DNA of 35,646 bases from Hungatella sp. (GTDB taxonomy: Bacteria > Bacillota > Clostridia > Lachnospirales > Lachnospiraceae), in NCBI GenBank assembly GCA_022796015.1, contig JAAWHU010000032.1:1-35646 (forward strand), written 5' to 3'. Every line of letters starts with the position of its first letter. The stretch's first letter is position 1. Positions 1-6,772 of this stretch are shown here, in pieces. The notes beneath the pieces were generated by a model, which did no database searches, was not told the DNA's origin, and saw nothing but the letters and a program-made list of their open reading frames with translations. The position numbers were made by a program, and so were the translations under genes.

Positions 1-18
1 TATAGTATATATACTATA
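1..18. promoter_or_regulatory. Perfect 18-base palindrome upstream of the LysR gene
   Basis: TATAGTATA is followed directly by its reverse complement TATACTATA. The site ends 27 bases before the LysR-family start codon. LysR regulators commonly bind interrupted dyads (T-N11-A type) near their own promoter or a divergent target gene, so this is a plausible operator, but its left side is cut by the window edge. It is also simply AT-rich and could be part of a promoter. Confidence 0.4.
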
Positions 19-45
19 GTTAAGCCGCACATAAGGAGGCCTCTT

Positions 46-933
46 ATGCATATCAATCCCAGAACCATGCTGTACATACTGACGATTGCCCAGGAGCAGA
101 ATTTTTCCCGGGCCGCCGAAAAACTGTTTATCTCACAGCCTTCTTTAAGCCAGCACATTCTCAGAGCCGAAAAAGAACTAAATGTGTCCCTGTTCCGCCG
201 GGATGTAACCCCTCTGGTTCCAACCTATGCAGGAGAACGGATGATTGCTGCTGCCAGAGAATTCTTCCTCCTGGAGGACCGTCTTTCACGGGAGATGGAG
301 GATATCGCCGGAGAACGGGTGGGACGCATCACCGTAGGCGCATCGGTCACCCGGGGCGCTTACATTATTCCGGGCCTGTTCTCCTCCTTCAAAAGGGAAT
401 ATCCGGAAGTGGAACTGATTTTGAAAGAAGGCTCCAATGACATGCTTCTTGACCTTGTCTTTAGCGGACAGGCTGATTTTGCTTTTGTCGGCTCTGCCGA
501 TTCAAATTTTGAACAAATTTCTCTCAGGAACGATGAACTCCTTCTGGCTGTGCCCAAGGCCCATCCTCTCCTTCAATCCCTTCCGCCGGATACCTCCTCC
601 GTCAGGCTGGAGTTGTTTAAGAACCTTCCCTTTATCCTTCTCCACAAGGGGCAGGCCCTCCGCAATATCGCCGACCAGATTTTCAAAGACCATGGCATAA
701 AGCCTCTTGTGGCATACGAGACCCACAGCTATGATATTGCCTGCCAGATGGCGGCCTCCGGCTTAGGATGTACCTTTATAATAGAAAATGCCCCCTTTTA
801 TCATGAGGGAGCATCCAAGTTTCATCTTGAAAAGGGGATCTATTCCTATCCGCTGCTTATGGTGTACAGAAAAAATACCTATCTGTCAGCCCCGATGAAG
901 CACCTGATTGGTATGGCACAAAGGATATTTTAA
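46..933 (+). CDS. LysR-family transcriptional regulator
   Basis: The 295-residue protein has the length and layout of LysR-type regulators. The N-terminal winged helix-turn-helix (about residues 5-65) reads FSRAAEKLFISQPSLSQHI, close to the family consensus. A linker helix and a two-lobed periplasmic-binding-like effector domain follow (about 95-290; VGRITVGASVTRG opens it). An AAGGAGG site lies 6 bases before the ATG. The palindrome at 1-18 may be its operator. The controlled genes are probably divergent and outside the window, since downstream there is only mobile-element debris. The effector cannot be inferred from sequence. Confidence 0.93.
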   Translation: MHINPRTMLYILTIAQEQNFSRAAEKLFISQPSLSQHILRAEKELNVSLFRRDVTPLVPTYAGERMIAAAREFFLLEDRLSREMEDIAGERVGRITVGASVTRGAYIIPGLFSSFKREYPEVELILKEGSNDMLLDLVFSGQADFAFVGSADSNFEQISLRNDELLLAVPKAHPLLQSLPPDTSSVRLELFKNLPFILLHKGQALRNIADQIFKDHGIKPLVAYETHSYDIACQMAASGLGCTFIIENAPFYHEGASKFHLEKGIYSYPLLMVYRKNTYLSAPMKHLIGMAQRIF

Positions 934-959
934 TTTGACCGACAATCATAGGATCAAAA

Positions 960-1250
960 ATGTTGCAGCTGCCGGGCGCAATGCAAGTCCTAAAGGAACT
1001 GCCTTCTCTTTGGGAACAATACATTGAGCGGCTGTCCGAGTATATGGAATCCAGCGAAAAAAGATATAAAAACCATGCCGTCACAATCCGGCGCTGGGCG
1101 AATACTGACAAAAAGAATTTCATGCCCCGCTGCCTCTGTCTCTGCCAGCAGAAAGCACGGGAGGAACGGAGATACCTCTATGATTACACTTTTGCCACTG
1201 ATAACGGCAAGAGGCAGGGATTCAGACAGGCACCGGCTTTCGGCTTGTAA
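960..1250 (+). pseudogene. Remnant of a mobile-element replication/DUF6017-type protein
   Basis: Residues about 18-50 (YIERLSEYMESSEKRYKNH, then TIRRWANTDKKN) resemble the segment seen in replisome-organiser or DUF6017-like proteins of Firmicutes plasmids, phages and integrative elements, where a 'KYKNHxATIxxWxxxD' block ends a domain. What follows has no recognisable family and shares its bases with another open frame (1024-1323). I read it as a decayed 3' fragment of a replication-initiation gene. No ribosome binding site is convincing. The next 200 bases (1251-1454) hold only short broken frames. Confidence 0.45.
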
Positions 1251-1454
1251 AATCAGGTGGGTTATGGTAATATCTGGAGATACGAAAACGCAAGGGAAAG
1301 CAGGTGGGAAATATGAATTTTGAACTGCTGGCAGAACGAACAAGATTTTTGATTTTGATTGGAAAGTATCAAGTATAAAAAGTACATACGGATAATAAAA
1401 GAATAGAAAAGATTTATAGTTGTTTAAGAACCTTCGTTCCGCAAGCCAACTCTT

Positions 1455-2111
1455 CTATGACAAAACCTGCACCTCCTTATTCCCTGCCTTTATGGGATGC
1501 CGAATCACGGTCTTTAATTTCTCCGGCGCCACTTTTCTGGCATCGCTCAGATAAATCTCATGATGCAGACGCTTGTCAGTAAGATCCAGCTCATACCCCT
1601 GCTGTTCCATGAACTCATGCATCATCGAAACCGTCGCCGGCTCATTATCATAACAACCAATATGCATACACTGGACGCATAGCCCCTCATCATAGGTTAA
1701 AAACTCCACCTTAGAGAAATCCTGTTTTTTCTTTTCCGCAGCTTCGCCTACAGCCCATCGAAAATCATCCTCTGTCACAAAATCAGGAAGCCGGATTACA
1801 GAAATCCAGTTAAAAGTTTCTTTATGGCTATAATCAATTCCGTTTATGCCGTCCTGCCACCAAAAGCCTTCCAGCGGCGGTACCACATAGTCGAAATATC
1901 CCTCGATCCTGTGGTTTCCCTTCTTACTCATCTTGATCGTGAAAGCGATCCCATACAGAAGCCCGATAGCTGCTTTGTACTCGCCGCCTTCAACATTGGG
2001 ATCCCCGGTGCCCCGAACAGCAATATAGCTCATCTTCGGGACCGTGACGATCTCAGGTTTTGCCTTCGGCATATAAAATTCTTTGTATTCCTTCTTAAAA
2101 TCAAATGCCAT
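1455..2111 (-). CDS. GyrI-like small-molecule-binding domain protein
   Basis: The protein (218 residues from the chosen start) begins MAFDFKKEYKEFYMPKAKPE and carries VPKMSYIAVRGTGDPN, typical of stand-alone GyrI-like/SOUL-type ligand-binding proteins of Firmicutes. Later parts (VVPPLEGFWWQ, EFLTYDEGLCVQCMHIG, HEIYLSDARKVAPEKLKTVIRHPI) match the same family. Relatives bind hydrophobic small molecules, or inhibit gyrase in the case of E. coli GyrI; the ligand here is unknown. The start at 2111 is chosen because AAGGAG lies just upstream; an in-frame GTG three codons earlier would overlap that site. It stands alone between debris and a hypothetical gene. Confidence 0.85.
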   Translation of the reverse strand: MAFDFKKEYKEFYMPKAKPEIVTVPKMSYIAVRGTGDPNVEGGEYKAAIGLLYGIAFTIKMSKKGNHRIEGYFDYVVPPLEGFWWQDGINGIDYSHKETFNWISVIRLPDFVTEDDFRWAVGEAAEKKKQDFSKVEFLTYDEGLCVQCMHIGCYDNEPATVSMMHEFMEQQGYELDLTDKRLHHEIYLSDARKVAPEKLKTVIRHPIKAGNKEVQVLS

Positions 2112-2227
2112 GTCTGTCACTCCTTATAGATCGTTGTCATTCTCTGCACCATTTGTCCTATTTCTTCTCTTGCCGCCTTCCCTTCATTTGTATCATACCA
2201 TATCAAATATGACAATAGTATGTCATA

Positions 2228-2268
2228 TAAAAAGCCTGTGGCTATCCCCATATTGCAGACAGCCACAG
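2228..2268 (-). terminator. Rho-independent terminator after the 123-residue hypothetical gene
   Basis: On the minus strand an 8-bp stem (CTGTGGCT paired with AGCCACAG, loop 17) is followed by GC and a T run. It lies 11 bases past the stop codon of the gene at 2279-2650. Confidence 0.7.
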
Positions 2269-2278
2269 ACAGTTCCTT

Positions 2279-2650
2279 TTACTGATTATAACCTGCATCA
2301 AAGTCTTCAAGATATTCCTCTGGTACCGTCTTTCGGACTTCCTTATAATTCCCTCTAATATACTTTGTTCCATCATACTCAAAGTTATGATTCACATGTA
2401 AGTTCTCCACATACTCATTATTATTGATTCGTTGTTGTGATCTTGATGCATTTTGAAATGCTTCTGGCAAATCTACCGGACAGTTCCCGCACTGAATCCT
2501 AAATGCATCTCCCCAAGAATTAGTTAACCGGTTCGGCTCAAACACAATATGAAACCAATTCGACTTACATAACAAGCCTAAGGAATAATAGTATTCCTCT
2601 TGATTAGCAAAGCTTAACTGCCCATCCTTGCCCCATACTAATTTTGCCAT
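2279..2650 (-). CDS. Hypothetical protein, 123 residues
   Basis: I do not recognise a family. The protein is soluble-looking and rich in aromatic and Asn residues (EEYYYSLGLL, SNWFHIVFEPNRL, NSWGDAFRIQCGNCP), without signal peptide or membrane segment. A C-x2-C pair (QCGNCP) is the only motif-like element. AAGGAG sits upstream of the ATG and a good terminator follows, so it looks like an intact single-gene unit. Its base composition is lower in GC than the backbone from 6.8 kb onward, in keeping with the mobile-element-rich surroundings. Confidence 0.6.
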   Translation of the reverse strand: MAKLVWGKDGQLSFANQEEYYYSLGLLCKSNWFHIVFEPNRLTNSWGDAFRIQCGNCPVDLPEAFQNASRSQQRINNNEYVENLHVNHNFEYDGTKYIRGNYKEVRKTVPEEYLEDFDAGYNQ

Positions 2651-2865
2651 ATCCTTTCTCTCCTTTTTATCTAATGTATTGTCTGCCAGATTTTCTCAAA
2701 TCAAGTATCTGAAAATACAGTTCTCTTAATAACTCCGATTCTTCTAAAGCAGCATCATCATACCATAAAGTAACATTTTTGTCACTACTCTTTTAATGAA
2801 ATCGTAATCCAACCAGCACGGGGCAAACCAGCAGAAGTCACGTTTAGAATTTTTAAACAAACCCC

Positions 2866-2894
2866 TTGACTTTTGGAAATGTTCGATGTATTAT
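2866..2894 (+). promoter_or_regulatory. Sigma-A-type promoter for the TetR/DUF4180 pair
   Basis: TTGACT (2866-2871) and TATTAT (2889-2894) are separated by 17 bases. Transcription would begin around 2901, inside the inverted repeat at 2898-2925. Between 2651 and 2865 I see no gene or other signal. Confidence 0.7.
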
Positions 2895-2897
2895 TTA

Positions 2898-2925
2898 TAT
2901 GACTGAAATAGTATTTTAAGTCATA
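2898..2925. promoter_or_regulatory. Probable TetR-family operator
   Basis: TATGACT (2898-2904) and AGTCATA (2919-2925) form a perfect 7-bp inverted repeat with a 14-base centre. It overlaps the predicted transcription start of the TetR gene, the usual position for autorepression by this family. Confidence 0.6.
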
Positions 2926-2941
2926 GAAGGGAGCGAACTAC

Positions 2942-3520
2942 ATGGCAAGAAGTTTTACAGAACGAGAAAAGGAAAACATCAAAAGAAGTTTACAGGAAGC
3001 CTGTAAGCAGAACTGGACACAGTACGGCTATAAGAAAACAAGTGTGGATGACCTATGCAGACAAGTAGGAATCTCAAAAGGAGCATTTTACCTTTTCTTT
3101 GAATCCAAGGAGGCTCTCTTCTGTGAGGTATTGTGCTCCGTGCAGGAACAAATCCGCAATGCGGCATCTAAGATAATTGAAAAACACAAGGATAAGTATG
3201 GTGTTGCTGAAGCCTTAAAGCTCATTTATCGGGAATATGATAAAAATAATTTTTTGTACGATTCGGACAGTACGGATTTCACAATTTTAATGAACAAGCT
3301 ATCGCAGGAACAGGCAGGGAAAATCCTGGAGTCCAATTATATGAGCCAACAGCTTTTTATAAGCCAGCCGTATTTGAAATTCAAAGTTGATGCGGATTTG
3401 GCAATGTCAGTTATTTATTCTTTAATTATGAATATTAAAAACAAGGATATTCTTCCGTACCATCACATGGAAACCTTTGATTTTATGGTTGACCATTTGA
3501 TTGAACGTATCTATGAATAA
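2942..3520 (+). CDS. TetR/AcrR-family transcriptional regulator
   Basis: The 192-residue length is normal for the family. The helix-turn-helix (about residues 35-62) reads SVDDLCRQVGISKGAFYLFF followed by ESKEALF, a near-consensus TetR recognition region. The C-terminal half is a helical ligand-binding domain without a ligand hint. The gene has a sigma-A promoter, an overlapping inverted repeat and a GGGAG-type ribosome binding site. It is followed after 12 bases by the DUF4180 gene, so the two are probably one autoregulated unit. Confidence 0.93.
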   Translation: MARSFTEREKENIKRSLQEACKQNWTQYGYKKTSVDDLCRQVGISKGAFYLFFESKEALFCEVLCSVQEQIRNAASKIIEKHKDKYGVAEALKLIYREYDKNNFLYDSDSTDFTILMNKLSQEQAGKILESNYMSQQLFISQPYLKFKVDADLAMSVIYSLIMNIKNKDILPYHHMETFDFMVDHLIERIYE

Positions 3521-3532
3521 CAGGAGGTAGAA

Positions 3533-3979
3533 ATGAAAACAGAAGTTATAAAGAAAAATAATACAGAGGTTGCAGTTGTGAGCAGTAAGGAACTGCTGAT
3601 TACAGATGTTCAGTCAGCCTTAGACTTGATTATGACAATAAAATACGAAACAGGCTGCACAAATATTGCCATAAACAAAGAAGCTATTGTAAATGATTTT
3701 TTTGTCTTGAGTTCATGTCTGGCAGGAGAAATATTGCAGAAATTCGTCAACTATGGTATACGATTTGCAATATACGGCGATTTTTCAGGATATACCAGTC
3801 AGCCGCTGAAAGATTTTATGTATGAAAGCAATAAAGGAAACGATATTTACTTTCAACCTACCCTTTCCCTGGCTATTGATAAGCTCTCTGGGTGTGAATC
3901 CCGGCCTTGTGAAGAGGATGGGACTACCACCTTTGACATTCCTATCCATTTCAACGAAACCAGCCGGCAAAAGACATAA
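3533..3979 (+). CDS. DUF4180 domain protein
   Basis: Residues 1 to about 118 (VVSSKELLITDVQSALDLIM, NIAINKEAIVNDFFVLSSCLAGEILQKF, IRFAIYGDFSGYTSQPLKDFMYESNKG) match the DUF4180 family, small alpha/beta proteins of unknown role often found beside TetR-type regulators. An AGGAGG site precedes the ATG. The last 30 residues (from SGCESRPCEEDG) do not resemble the family end. The tail suggests that the original 3' end was replaced by foreign sequence, although the core domain seems complete. Confidence 0.8.
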   Translation: MKTEVIKKNNTEVAVVSSKELLITDVQSALDLIMTIKYETGCTNIAINKEAIVNDFFVLSSCLAGEILQKFVNYGIRFAIYGDFSGYTSQPLKDFMYESNKGNDIYFQPTLSLAIDKLSGCESRPCEEDGTTTFDIPIHFNETSRQKT

Positions 3980-4106
3980 GCCATGTCCCTGCAAATAATT
4001 TGTATTTAATATCAAATCTTAATGCTCATGTGGATGTCTGATCTGCTGCTGAAATGGCCGGCAGAGGAAGGGTAGAAACTCATAAAATCTGAATAACAGT
4101 AATAAA

Positions 4107-4145
4107 AATAGGCCAGAAATTTCTTTTTTGAATTTCTGGCCTATT
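4107..4145. terminator. Bidirectional terminator between convergent genes
   Basis: A perfect 15-bp stem (4107-4121 with 4131-4145, outer pairs AATAGGCC/GGCCTATT, loop 9) is followed by T residues on the plus strand and by ATTTTTATT on the minus strand. It lies between the 3' ends of the DUF4180 gene and the PD-(D/E)XK gene. Confidence 0.85.
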
Positions 4146-4149
4146 TTTT

Positions 4150-4809
4150 CTATATAGATCGATCTGTCTTCAATTTTTTCACTTCATCAAGAGAAAGTCC
4201 AGAAATATTCGCAATTTCTTCCAATGCATATTTTCCAGCTGCCAGCATACGAAGTGCAACTTCTTTTAACGATTCAATTCTCATCTCTTCCATAATTTTA
4301 CACATCTCGTTTACTCCTTTCGGGTTCTCTTTTAGATACCGTGTTCGGTTTGCCATCAATTCAAAATTCATATCATCTGCTTTGGTACAATTAAAATCGT
4401 GCATGAGTTTTCCTATAGCGGAATCACCACGATATTCACCATTCACATAAAGGATATGCTCCCCATCTCTTGCCCTGTGTGGATCTGCTCCTTTATCCTG
4501 CCTCTGGACTTCTAGATCATATTTTTTTCCATCTGAATCCGTTCCATATGCGTCCAAGCAGATAGAGCGTGCTCCAGCCAGTCTTTTCATATCCTTCTGT
4601 GTTTCACAATCAGTAATAATTAAATCTGGTTTATCAGTGATAATGCGTAACACAAATTCAGCCAATGGAATGTTATCTTTGAAAAGGCAACGCATAAAGT
4701 CATCATCGATTGGCCTTAACAAACGTAAACGTTGCAAATCTTCCTGATGTTGCTTATCCGTCACTGTCAATCTTCCCACCTGCTTTCCCTTCTGTTTTCG
4801 TATCTCCAT
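4150..4809 (-). pseudogene. PD-(D/E)XK nuclease-family transposase (Rpn-like), internally deleted
   Basis: LRLLRPIDDDFMRCLFKD and LVLRI-type N-terminal motifs, and DAYGTDSDGKKYDLEVQR with the nuclease-core Asp and Glu-x-Gln, identify the PD-(D/E)XK transposase family (COG3464/Rpn-like) abundant in gut Clostridia. The usual middle segment (about 40-50 residues between 'DPHRARYHSS' and 'xxGEHIIYVN') is missing: the text jumps from ADPHRARD straight to GEHILYVNGE, in frame. The C-terminal part (MLAAGKYALEEIANISGLSLDEVKKL) is intact. The start is set at the ATG at 4809, because the frame upstream opens only with a TTG. The product is probably inactive as a nuclease. Confidence 0.75.
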
Positions 4810-5011
4810 ACTACCATATAATCTGAATATTTTCAATCACATCCAGACCGTCTACACGGATAAAATTAGACAACTTATCGTTGCTTTGTCCACACGTTCA
4901 ACACGGTACAGCAATATAGAAGTTTGGGCAGTCATTTTCTCATAAATGCCTTTTCTTTATAAATGCTATCCTGTAAAATAGTATGATCTTAAAGAAAAGA
5001 GGCATCGTCTT

Positions 5012-5372
5012 ATGGAAAAGAGAAAGCAGCGAAAACTAGATATGACACCTCCACAACACAAGATACTTGGAGAAAGCTCAACTAAAAGGTCACAAAAGCT
5101 TATAGCTCATACAAAGGTAATCATTGATGATATGGTGAAGAAAGGTATTCCTCTTACAGTGGAGGGGGCACTTAATGCAGAATGTTCCAAATCATTCATA
5201 TACAAAAGTGGGGAAATCAGAGATTACATAAATAACTCTAAATAAGCGCATTAAAGAGCTTGAAATCGAAAACATGACCTTACGTCTTAAAAATATAGGA
5301 TTGTTTAAAAGAGCCACGAATCTTTACACCAGAATGGCTAATCTCACAGAACTAAATATTCGTAATATGTAA
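5012..5372 (+). pseudogene. TnpC/DUF6262-like transposon accessory gene, frameshifted
   Basis: The first 77 residues (LIAHTKVIIDDMVKKGIPLT, CSKSFIYKSGEIRDYI) match the helix-turn-helix of Tn554-type TnpC/DUF6262 accessory proteins. The frame then stops at 5245, but the expected coiled-coil end (NKRIKELEIENMTLRLKN) continues in the +1 frame and runs to a stop at 5372. A single frameshift near 5235-5242 has therefore split one gene. The partner tyrosine recombinases (TnpA, TnpB) are absent from the window. The 175 bases before it show no further gene. Confidence 0.7.
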
Positions 5373-5385
5373 GAGGAGATGGAAA

Positions 5386-5742
5386 ATGGCGAAGAAGAAT
5401 AGCGAAGGAATTGTTAACCATCAAAAACAACGAAGTTATGATATTTACAATAGAGTCTATAAAACTTTGTATGAAATGATTTTGCAAGATGAAAAAACCA
5501 ATTATTATACAGTGGCAAAACAGGCAGAAGTAAGCAGAACCTATCTTTATAATCATAATGCATTCTCTATGATGATTGAAACTTTTTCAAACCTGCAAAA
5601 AGAAAATGAATCTGAGGATTCTCTATATGAGCAATTTGAGCTTGGGGGAGTAGGGGGTAGCCACCATAAAAGAGTTTTTTCCCAAATTAAAAGGGTACTT
5701 TATTTTTTACTGTACCCTTCTGACCGTAAGTTTTTCAATTAA
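5386..5742 (+). CDS. Small helix-turn-helix protein, TnpC-like, altered 3' end
   Basis: Residues 15-65 (SYDIYNRVYKTLYEMILQ, YYTVAKQAEVSRTYLYNH) show the same 'VAKxAxVSRTYLYN' recognition helix as DUF6262/TnpC proteins. GAGGAG lies upstream of the ATG, and the gene follows the previous TnpC-like fragment after 13 bases. Past residue about 85 the sequence (GGVGGSHHKRVF) loses family resemblance and contains an inverted repeat (AAGGGTAC at 5691, GTACCCTT at 5712), so the natural end has probably been lost at a recombination junction. It likely belongs to the same dead transposon. Confidence 0.55.
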   Translation: MAKKNSEGIVNHQKQRSYDIYNRVYKTLYEMILQDEKTNYYTVAKQAEVSRTYLYNHNAFSMMIETFSNLQKENESEDSLYEQFELGGVGGSHHKRVFSQIKRVLYFLLYPSDRKFFN

Positions 5743-5768
5743 AGCTATTAAATTTAGCAAACTACATT

Positions 5769-6284
5769 TCATCCTTTTAATCCTCGTGATTGCCTATCCA
5801 TATCTTCGATAACAATATCATAGATTTCACCTAGAGAGTCACAATATTCAAGCACTTTCCAAGGTTCATTTGTATGAAAATGAATTTTTATCAATTCTTC
5901 ATCTCCTACAGCCAATAAACAATCACCTTGAAAATTTTTGGTGAAATACTTATTTTCAGCCTTTTTCTTTGCCTTGATTTTATCCTCGTACCGTTTCTGC
6001 GTCCCGTTGGCTTTGCGCCGGAGATATGCCTGGTGCAGCTTGTCCTTGCGTTCCTCTTTCTTCCGCAGGGCTTCCAGTTCCTCCATCATGGCGGTGAATC
6101 CGGGTCGGTCAAACCGGGTTCCGGAGATCCCATCGTCCGTGAAATGGGTCGGGTTGGGGAAACCGTTGCGGCGGGCGTAATCTTCCAGCATGGATTTTTG
6201 GTTACTGATAGAATTGGATTCCCCATTCAATTCATCGTCACAGCTCAACCTCTCGTATAATGGAGTGATTTTGGTTTTCGTCAT
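5769..6284 (-). pseudogene. Chimeric fragment: serine recombinase N-terminus fused to a DAK2-like tail
   Basis: Residues 1 to about 73 (ITPLYERLSCDDELNGESNS, FTDDGISGTRFDRPGFTAMM) are the N-terminus of a large serine recombinase of the type carried by clostridial integrative elements. The catalytic serine region is present (ERLSCDD, where relatives have ERLSRDD). A charged stretch follows (LRKKEERKDKLHQAYLRRKA). The last 55 residues (GDCLLAVGDEELIKIHFHTN, VLEYCDSLGEIYDIVIEDM) look like the C-terminal part of a DAK2/FakA-type kinase domain. Natural proteins do not combine these, so this is a deletion fusion of three pieces. A good AAGGAGG-type site still precedes the ATG. A functional recombinase is not expected. 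Confidence 0.75.
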
Positions 6285-6306
6285 AGCGCCTGCCTCCTTA
6301 CATGAA

Positions 6307-6375
6307 ATATGCTCTAAATGTGTCCTTCACTAACCATGAGAAAATCTCGTGATTAAGAAGTCATTTAGAGCATAT
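6307..6375. repeat. 69-base near-perfect hairpin between mobile-element fragments
   Basis: ATATGCTCTAAATG (6307-6320) pairs perfectly with CATTTAGAGCATAT (6362-6375). The interior (CTTCACTAACCATGAG, loop AAAAT, CTCGTGATTAAGAAG) pairs again with few mismatches, so almost the whole element folds on itself. It lies between the recombinase fragment start and the RhuM fragment end, overlapping the latter's last bases. It could be a small palindromic insertion, an element end, or a leader hairpin; the T content after the stem is too weak for a convincing terminator. Confidence 0.7.
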
Positions 6376-6699
6376 ATCACCATGAACCGCATAATGAATC
6401 TTGTTCTGAACTTTTTTTAAAAATACTTTCTCGGAGGCGCGAATGTCCCGAATGCGCTCCAGCAATTCTTTGAAGTATCCGCCTCTACCCAGATTTTTCA
6501 AGCGTTCATCATCCAAAGCAAAGCCTTTTCTCATGTATTCCTTCAAAATTCCGGTTGCCCAAATACGGAACTGAGTGCCTCTTTTAGACTTCACACGATA
6601 GCCAACCGAGATAATCACATCGAGATTGTAATAATCAACCTGATAGGTTTTACCAGCCGCCATAGTTGTTGCAAAATTTGCAACAACTGAATCGGGCAC
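6361..6699 (-). pseudogene. RhuM-family protein fragment
   Basis: VVANFATTMAAGKTYQVDYY, NLDVIISVGYRVKSKRGTQF and RIWATGILKEYMRKGFALDD are diagnostic for the RhuM family (about 330 residues, found on islands and mobile elements, function unclear). Only 112 residues remain. The N-terminal domain is missing; the bases just upstream (HDITIIF in another frame) suggest a frameshift before the GTG. After IRDIRASEKVF the text jumps to LKKVQNKIHYAVHG, which in full-length relatives lies some tens of residues later, so there is an internal deletion as well as a truncated C-terminus. It is a decayed passenger gene. Confidence 0.8.
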
Positions 6700-6772
6700 A
6701 AGTTCACCTTCCGAAAAAATATGATTGTTATATCATGCAGCTTTTCTGTCTGCAGTACATGAAAACCTCTGC

